From positions 1 through 5,291 of the forward strand of contig CABSBA010000124.1 of assembly GCA_902475825.1 (NCBI GenBank): 5,291 nt of DNA. The letters are read 5' to 3'. Position 1 is the first letter of the stretch, and every line of letters starts with the position of its first letter. The stretch is from an uncultured Collinsella sp. GTDB taxonomy: Bacteria; Actinomycetota; Coriobacteriia; Coriobacteriales; Coriobacteriaceae. The notes under the pieces were generated by a model that was not told the origin of the DNA, did not search any database, and saw only the letters and a list, made by a program, of their open reading frames with translations. A program made the position numbers and the translations under genes. This document shows positions 1-5,291 of this stretch, in pieces.

Positions 1-2
1 GC

Positions 3-461
3 GAGCTCGAGGAGACTCATGACGCTCGCACCGACCAGTTGATTCGCGAGGAGCTCGAGGATCTTTCGAGTGCCATGTTGTTTGAGCCGGTGGTCAAAAA
101 CGGTGAGTACCTTGGTGAGCGCGACCATGTGCCCGGGTATTGGACGGATCGTCGCGATTTGGAGTCCGAGTCTTCAGGCACTTCGAGCGATGCCGACGAG
201 GTGGAAAAGGATGAGCCGTTTGATTTAATTGGCTATCAGGGCTCTTCCTCGGGCGGTTCGGTGCTCGACATGTTTACTCCCATTTTAAGGAGTCGCGTGT
301 TCTGGATCTTCATCGCGTTTTTGGTGTTTATCGGCCTGCTCGACATGTTCTACGACAGCTTTATCGTTCCTTCGGGCTTCGCTATTAGCCGCATCAATTT
401 CCAGGGCTTGGTGCTGCTGGCGATTGTCGTTGCATGCATTGCCCTGAGGCGTCGCCGCTAA
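3..461 (+). CDS. C-terminal part of a two-helix membrane protein of unknown function (5' end outside window)
   Basis: The frame is open to the left edge of the window and ends at TAA 459-461, so 152 residues are visible and the true start lies upstream. A TTG at 39 could serve as a start but has no ribosome binding site, and the codons before it continue the same Glu-rich helical composition. The visible part has a charged N-terminal stretch, then a Ser/Glu/Asp-rich low-complexity linker (about residues 55-85). Two hydrophobic segments follow near residues 99-120 and 136-148, and the protein ends in four arginines. The basic end suggests a cytoplasmic C-terminus, and two helices would then place the soluble N-terminal part in the cytoplasm as well. 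I do not recognise the family and assign no function. No U-tract terminator is visible after the stop. Confidence 0.62.
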   Translation, partial: ELEETHDARTDQLIREELEDLSSAMLFEPVVKNGEYLGERDHVPGYWTDRRDLESESSGTSSDADEVEKDEPFDLIGYQGSSSGGSVLDMFTPILRSRVFWIFIAFLVFIGLLDMFYDSFIVPSGFAISRINFQGLVLLAIVVACIALRRRR

Positions 462-472
462 CGACGGTATTG

Positions 473-493
473 GCGCAACGGCCGATGTTGCGC
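473..493 (+). other. Short hairpin just after the first gene, no U-tract
   Basis: GCGCAAC (473-479) is complementary to GTTGCGC (487-493) across a 7-nt loop, 11 nt after the stop codon of the first gene. It lacks a following T-run, so it is not a canonical intrinsic terminator. It could stabilise the mRNA 3' end, or be a by-product of the GTTGCGCAAC palindrome it overlaps. Confidence 0.3.
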
Positions 494-502
494 AACAGAG
501 TG
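485..502. promoter_or_regulatory. Possible operator copy 1, ATGTTGCGCAACRGARTG motif
   Basis: An 18-bp sequence centred on the perfect 10-bp palindrome GTTGCGCAAC (487-496). It is repeated exactly 120 bp downstream (605-622) with only two differences, both A/G. A third, degenerate match (TTGGCGCAACGG) lies at 470-481. Paired palindromes in front of a gene suit a DNA-binding dimer, but the binding protein is unknown and the role is inferred from arrangement only. Confidence 0.35.
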
Positions 503-604
503 TTGGGACAGCGCCGTATGCTCGGGTTGTCCTACTGGGAGAGCGAGGGCGAACAGCAGCCTACATTAACGGCCTCTTTTCCGCCGTCTCCGAGAGATTG
601 AAAA

Positions 605-622
605 ATGTTGCGCAACGGAATG
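605..622. promoter_or_regulatory. Possible operator copy 2, ATGTTGCGCAACRGARTG motif
   Basis: Second copy of the 18-bp motif, with GTTGCGCAAC at 607-616, ending 68 bp before the start codon at 691. It lies where a promoter for the zinc-ribbon gene would be expected. Nearby promoter-like pieces (TTGAAA at 598-603, TAGACT at 637-642) do not have normal spacing, so no promoter is called. If the motif is real it may recruit an activator to a poor promoter, or act as a repressor site. Confidence 0.35.
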
Positions 623-674
623 GCCGGCCCGTCCCATAGACTGACATGGCAAGAGGGAAAGGCAACTGCCATAG

Positions 675-680
675 AAAGGA
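675..680 (+). promoter_or_regulatory. Ribosome binding site of the zinc-ribbon gene
   Basis: AAAGGA ends 10 nt before the ATG at 691. It decides the start: the in-frame ATG at 646 has no purine-rich site upstream and would add 15 unrelated basic residues in front of the canonical zinc-ribbon opening MKCPKCG. Confidence 0.7.
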
Positions 681-690
681 TGGATGTAGC

Positions 691-2028
691 ATGAAATGTC
701 CTAAATGCGGCAGCGAAGTAAAGTCGGGAGCAAAGTTTTGCCCCCAGTGCGGCGCGAGCATGGACCAGGCATCGACGGGGCGTGAAGAAGCTGCCACCGT
801 CAGCGAGCCTAACGCACCGGCAGGCGAACCGGCGACCGACGACACGGTCGAGCTGGGCACCGATACGGCCGCTCCGGAACCCGAAGCCGAGCCGAGTGCT
901 CACGAGTCTGCTACCGAGCCCGCTGCTGATTCTGCCGCCGAGCCCGAGCCCGTGAAGCTCAGCAAAAAGGCCAAGATCATCTTGGCGGCAATAGCTGTCA
1001 TCGTCATTGTTGGCGCAGGAGTTGCCTGTGTATTGAGCACGCAGCACCAGCAGCTTGTGGCAGCCGCGGAACCCCAGCTCGCTAAGGCACTGAGCAAAAA
1101 ATACGACGGCGAAGATACGCTCTTTGCCAAGAATGACTATGTCGAGCCGTCCGAATACGAAAGCAGCCTCGACGAGGTCTCGAGCATTAGCGTGTCCAAT
1201 GGCAAGGCAACTGGATCTGTCCAGGCGACCTTTGACAACGAGAGCTTTGAGTCAAAGGCCAAGCTTAACTTTACGGCTGACGCCGACGACTCCAACAAGC
1301 TGTCCCACATCAAGTTCAGCGTCGAATCGCAGACGACCACCCCTATCGCCGGTATCGACTATGACGAGGAAAACGACCTCGAAAACTGCGATTCCGAGCT
1401 GACGGGCGATAACGAGTGCACGGTCAGCACGCCCTCCGATCCCGATACGCCTTGGTACGCTAACTCCAAGAGCAACGATATCTACTCGTACTCCTTCGAC
1501 GGCAAAAAGTGGTCTTTTGACGACATGTCCACCGAAGACAGCGACACAGACGATTACTACAACTACGACGCCATCGTGGGCAGCTACCACTGCACCAGGG
1601 ATGACAAATACGTCTGCGATGATCCGATTACCATTACCGACGTCGACTCGGGCGCGGGAAAGGTCTACGTCGATATTCACCTGCCGTTCTATAACGAAGT
1701 TACGGGAGAAGACGGCGAGCTCAACGTCACAGACTACGAGGCTTCGATCACGTGGCTGAGTGACGATGTTGTCGGCTTTAACGTTGGAACGAAGGATGAC
1801 GATGGCAACTACATCTTTATGGTTGTCGTGTTCAACCCCAATGTCGACGGCGCGTTGAGCATCTATCGAGGGACCACAAAGGGCACGGATGTGACTGGCA
1901 TCAAGGGTTACCTCAATTCCGAGACCGTCGCCGCTACCGATTCCTACATTGACCCTGCGGGCATCTTCCCGCTGGGCCGTTCCGTCGCACCGGGCGACGT
2001 TCCCTACCCGATGTTTGCCCACGACTAA
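691..2028 (+). CDS. Zinc-ribbon, single-pass membrane protein with acidic extracytoplasmic domain
   Basis: A 445-residue protein. Residues 1-21 form a Cys4 zinc ribbon (C3, C6, C17, C20, two CxxC knuckles), followed by an Ala/Glu/Pro/Thr-rich linker to about residue 87. A basic KLSKKAK stop-transfer flank precedes a hydrophobic helix at about 96-115, so the ribbon should be cytoplasmic and the rest outside. The outer part is strongly acidic and looks like two beta-rich domains, about 120-230 and 290-400, joined by an Asp/Ser/Tyr-rich segment (about 278-293). Two close cysteine pairs (C233/C243 and C301/C309) could form disulfides. The ribbon-helix-ectodomain layout is known from envelope proteins of Gram-positives such as TcaA and YvbJ, but I see no clear homology of the outer domain. 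A role in envelope sensing or maintenance is only an inference. It stands alone, with its own ribosome binding site and terminator. Confidence 0.88.
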   Translation: MKCPKCGSEVKSGAKFCPQCGASMDQASTGREEAATVSEPNAPAGEPATDDTVELGTDTAAPEPEAEPSAHESATEPAADSAAEPEPVKLSKKAKIILAAIAVIVIVGAGVACVLSTQHQQLVAAAEPQLAKALSKKYDGEDTLFAKNDYVEPSEYESSLDEVSSISVSNGKATGSVQATFDNESFESKAKLNFTADADDSNKLSHIKFSVESQTTTPIAGIDYDEENDLENCDSELTGDNECTVSTPSDPDTPWYANSKSNDIYSYSFDGKKWSFDDMSTEDSDTDDYYNYDAIVGSYHCTRDDKYVCDDPITITDVDSGAGKVYVDIHLPFYNEVTGEDGELNVTDYEASITWLSDDVVGFNVGTKDDDGNYIFMVVVFNPNVDGALSIYRGTTKGTDVTGIKGYLNSETVAATDSYIDPAGIFPLGRSVAPGDVPYPMFAHD

Positions 2029-2061
2029 CGCTCTCGAACAGTAAACGGACATATAGCAACG

Positions 2062-2109
2062 CGCTCGGGCTTCCTTTTTGCAGCAAAGGAAGCCCGGGTG
2101 TTTTTGTTT
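2062..2109 (+). terminator. Intrinsic terminator of the zinc-ribbon gene
   Basis: A perfect 12-bp stem (2066-2077 with 2085-2096) has a 7-nt loop and can extend by four more pairs including G-T wobbles (2062-2065 with 2097-2100). TTTTTGTTT follows at 2101-2109. It begins 33 nt after the stop codon and should insulate the repeat array behind it from upstream transcription. Confidence 0.9.
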
Positions 2110-2120
2110 AAATGGTCAGC

Positions 2121-2141
2121 ATTTCGGCCAACAAACTGAAT
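2121..2141. repeat. Degenerate remnant of an array spacer at the left edge
   Basis: This stretch aligns with the end of hairpin C plus the third spacer of the array (2358-2382). AT, GCCAA and ACTGAAT are shared, with a 4-nt gap and several mismatches. It suggests the array once continued further left, or that this is the ancestral flank from which the third spacer was copied. The match is short. Confidence 0.4.
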
Positions 2142-2198
2142 GTCTCGATCCGTAACGTGTAGACCCGGTTTTGCTCCGTAGATGTTACAGATCGAGAC
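2142..2198. repeat. Hairpin element type A (copies also at 2383 and 2624)
   Basis: A 57-nt imperfect palindrome in which base i faces base 58-i. Bases 1-9 and 11-15 pair, with one C-A mismatch at 10/48. Pairing then continues at 16/42 (wobble), 17/41 and 19-20/38-39. The tip of about 17 nt contains TTTTG. Confidence 0.88.
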
Positions 2199-2221
2199 GT
2201 TTGCCTGGGTAGGTGTGGCTT

Positions 2222-2278
2222 GTCTTGATCTGTAACATCTACGGGTCGATTTGCTCGGTAACTGTTACAGATCGAGAC
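2222..2278. repeat. Hairpin element type B (copy also at 2463)
   Basis: A 57-nt palindrome with a continuous 16-bp outer stem containing one T-G wobble at 5/53. A 2-by-2 internal mismatch (17-18/40-41) follows, then three more pairs (19-21/37-39) and a 15-nt tip with TTTG at element positions 29-32. Confidence 0.88.
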
Positions 2279-2302
2279 GTTTGTGATCCGTGTCGACCGT
2301 TT

Positions 2303-2359
2303 GTCTCGACCTGTAACACCTAGACGAAGATTTGGCCTGTAGGTGTTACAGATCGAGAT
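2303..2359. repeat. Hairpin element type C (copy also at 2544)
   Basis: A 57-nt palindrome with 20 facing positions, of which only 8/50 (C-A) fails to pair and 1/57 is a wobble. It has the longest inner stem of the three types (16-20 with 38-42 all paired) and the same TTTG at positions 29-32. Confidence 0.88.
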
Positions 2360-2381
2360 GTTAGCCAAGGGACTGACTGAA

Positions 2382-2622
2382 TGTCTCGATCCGTAACGTG
2401 TAGACCCGGTTTTGCTCCGTAGATGTTACAGATCGAGACGTTTGCCTGGGTAGGTGTGGCTTGTCTTGATCTGTAACATCTACGGGTCGATTTGCTCGGT
2501 AACTGTTACAGATCGAGACGTTTGTGATCCGTGTCGACCGTTTGTCTCGACCTGTAACACCTAGACGAAGATTTGGCCTGTAGGTGTTACAGATCGAGAT
2601 GTTAGCCAAGGGACTGACTGAA
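2382..2622. repeat. Array unit 2 (241 bp, identical to unit 1)
   Basis: Exact second copy of unit 1, including its spacers, with hairpins at 2383-2439, 2463-2519 and 2544-2600. Perfect identity in non-coding DNA points to a recent tandem duplication or ongoing homogenisation. Confidence 0.95.
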
Positions 2623-2680
2623 TGTCTCGATCCGTAACGTGTAGACCCGGTTTTGCTCCGTAGATGTTACAGATCGAGAC
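2623..2680. repeat. Array unit 3, partial (hairpin A only)
   Basis: The first 58 bp of the unit, identical to units 1 and 2, stopping precisely at the last base of hairpin A. Unique sequence (AATCGGCCCAG) follows where the other copies have GTTTGCCTGGG. The break at the hairpin edge supports the hairpin as the natural element. Confidence 0.93.
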
Positions 2681-2720
2681 AATCGGCCCAGACCCGCTGC
2701 GTCCGCCTCGTCATCTGTGG

Positions 2721-2753
2721 TTTACGTGGGGGCATACGGAGTACGGGTATACT
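2721..2753 (+). promoter_or_regulatory. Candidate promoter of the DEAD-box helicase gene
   Basis: TATACT at 2748-2753 matches a sigma-70-type -10 box at five of six positions. The best -35-like hexamer, TTTACG at 2721-2726, sits 21 bp away, longer than the usual 16-18, so the -35 is weak or activator-dependent. Transcription would begin near 2760. The last hairpin of the array ends 67 bp before the -10. Confidence 0.45.
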
Positions 2754-2756
2754 AAC

Positions 2757-2952
2757 CGGCGGCGAATCTGCTCCATCGCTTAGGGCCGCTGCGTCTGGAC
2801 GGCGCGTGATAGGGCTGCCAAAGCGATCGCCAGCGTGCTGAGCAACGTCCTCTCTGTGCGCACCCGTTTTTGTATGTATTAGCGCACTACCAAGCACGCC
2901 CGCGCGGCCGCATGCCGTGCCCATTGCGCGTGCAGATAAGGAACAACAACAT
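2757..2952 (+). other. Long, possibly structured 5' leader of the helicase mRNA
   Basis: If transcription starts near 2760 the leader is about 190 nt, with no convincing ORF. Possible pairings are CGGCGGC (2757-2763) with GCCGCTG (2785-2791), and GGACG (2797-2801) with CGTCC (2846-2850) enclosing GGCG/CGCC (2801-2804 or adjacent, with 2828-2831). A T-run at 2867-2871 follows the short palindrome GTGCGCAC, too weak for a terminator call. Long leaders are known for cold-induced helicases such as E. coli csdA; applying that here is inference. Confidence 0.3.
2938..2942 (+). promoter_or_regulatory. Ribosome binding site of the helicase gene
   Basis: AAGGA ends 10 nt before the ATG at 2953 and sets the start there. 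The in-frame ATG at 2917 has only GC-rich sequence upstream and no purine-rich site. Confidence 0.75.
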
Positions 2953-5163
<2,211 letters not shown>

Positions 5164-5196
5164 CATACGCGTCGTGCGGTAAGGCGAGATGAGTTT

Positions 5197-5230
5197 GGGC
5201 CCCGAGCAGACTATGCTCGGGGCCCTTTTT
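5197..5230 (+). terminator. Intrinsic terminator of the helicase gene
   Basis: A perfect 12-bp GC-rich stem (5197-5208 with 5214-5225) has a 5-nt GACTA loop and is followed directly by TTTTT (5226-5230). It begins 34 nt after the stop codon. The left side lacks an A-run, so it should act on the plus strand only. Confidence 0.93.
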
Positions 5231-5242
5231 GTGGGCGCAGTT

Positions 5243-5263
5243 TGAGGTGGGCCGGCCCCCTCA
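5243..5263. other. Imperfect GC-rich palindrome after the helicase terminator
   Basis: TGAGGTGGGCC and GGCCCCCTCA form a nearly perfect dyad with one extra base, centred on GGCCGGCC. No T-run lies on the correct side on either strand, so it is not called a terminator. The last 60 bp of the window show no gene start that I can support. Confidence 0.3.
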
Positions 5264-5291
5264 CGAAAAAGCACGGAGGCGGTCGCGGCAA

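Larger units (their letters stand above)
2141..2381. repeat. Array unit 1 (241 bp, hairpins A, B, C)
   Basis: First full unit. Hairpins A (2142-2198), B (2222-2278) and C (2303-2359) are separated by spacers of 23, 24 and 23 nt. Each spacer begins GTTTG or GTTAG but is otherwise distinct. I found no base difference from unit 2. Confidence 0.95.
2135..2680. repeat. Higher-order tandem array of seven 57-nt hairpins (241-bp units)
   Basis: The array consists of two identical 241-bp units (2141-2381, 2382-2622) and the first 58 bp of a third (2623-2680); the identity extends left to 2135. Each full unit is three diverged 80/81-bp monomers, and each monomer is a 57-nt imperfect palindrome plus a 23-24-nt spacer. 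Hairpins lie at 2142-2198, 2222-2278, 2303-2359, 2383-2439, 2463-2519, 2544-2600 and 2624-2680, in order A-B-C-A-B-C-A. The right arm TGTTACAGATCGAGA is the same in all seven. GATC occurs 14 times in about 540 bp. The array is visibly less GC-rich than the helicase gene beside it. It lies between a terminator and a promoter and ends exactly at a hairpin edge. Its function is unknown; a REP/MITE-like dispersed family, a protein-binding array or a structured RNA are all possible. Confidence 0.95.

Noticed and set aside
646..690. Upstream ATG at 646 as start of the zinc-ribbon protein
   Set aside because: It has no ribosome binding site; the ATG at 691 has AAAGGA upstream and begins exactly with the zinc-ribbon motif.
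1252..2052. Minus-strand open frame of 266 codons opposite the zinc-ribbon gene
   Set aside because: It is a mirror of the Asp/Glu/Tyr codons on the plus strand, Val/Arg/Ile-rich with no domain, and covers a well-supported gene.
2108..2609. Two overlapping minus-strand proteins of 86 and 82 residues in the array
   Set aside because: They are translations of the repeats. The repeat period is not a multiple of three, so frame is not conserved, and neither is supported by domain content.
2135..2680. CRISPR array
   Set aside because: The repeated elements are three diverged 57-nt palindromes, the spacers themselves repeat exactly every 241 bp, and no cas gene is nearby.
2142..2680. Integron attC sites
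   Set aside because: The hairpins have a suitable length, but the GTTRRRY core is absent (GTTACAG and GTTAGCC do not fit) and there is no integrase or gene cassette.
2681..2950. tRNA, 6S or riboswitch in the leader region
   Set aside because: I found no TTCGANTC-type T-loop, anticodon stem or recognised riboswitch core; only generic GC-rich pairings are visible.
2917..2952. Upstream ATG at 2917 as start of the helicase
   Set aside because: It has no ribosome binding site; the ATG at 2953 follows AAGGA at good spacing.
5243..5263. Second terminator on the minus strand
   Set aside because: The palindrome has an A-run on its right side on the plus strand, which on the minus strand would precede rather than follow the hairpin.

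Overview
The window carries two complete plus-strand genes and the 3' end of a third. Between the two complete genes lies a striking non-coding array of tandem hairpins. High GC in the genes, strong G/C at third codon positions, Shine-Dalgarno-led starts and the style of the proteins (Cys4 zinc-ribbon membrane protein, DEAD-box helicase with a very long Arg/Gly tail) suggest a gut actinobacterium of the Coriobacteriia, probably Collinsella or a relative. That placement comes from general familiarity, not from a search.

Layout. Positions 3-461 hold the C-terminal part of a membrane protein of unknown function whose start lies upstream of the window. Positions 462-690 are an intergenic stretch with two copies of an 18-bp motif built on the palindrome GTTGCGCAAC. 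Positions 691-2028 encode a membrane-anchored protein with a cytoplasmic zinc ribbon, one transmembrane helix and an acidic extracytoplasmic domain. It is closed by a strong intrinsic terminator (2062-2109).

Positions 2135-2680 are a higher-order tandem repeat: two identical 241-bp units plus the first 58 bp of a third. Each full unit contains three related 57-nt imperfect palindromes spaced 80-81 bp apart, so seven hairpins stand in a row. They share an invariant right arm, a variable left arm and a TTTG in the loop. No protein explains this region, and it is the most interesting part of the window. The ~270 bp that follow hold a likely promoter and a leader of about 190 nt for the last gene.

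Positions 2953-5163 encode a 736-residue DEAD-box RNA helicase with all expected core motifs, a basic insertion in the first RecA domain and a ~280-residue Lys/Arg/Gly-rich disordered tail. It ends at a strong intrinsic terminator (5197-5230). The genes look like independent transcription units; nothing in the sequence ties them into one pathway. The hairpin array sits between the terminator of one gene and the promoter of the next, so it should be transcriptionally quiet unless it has its own promoter or there is read-through.
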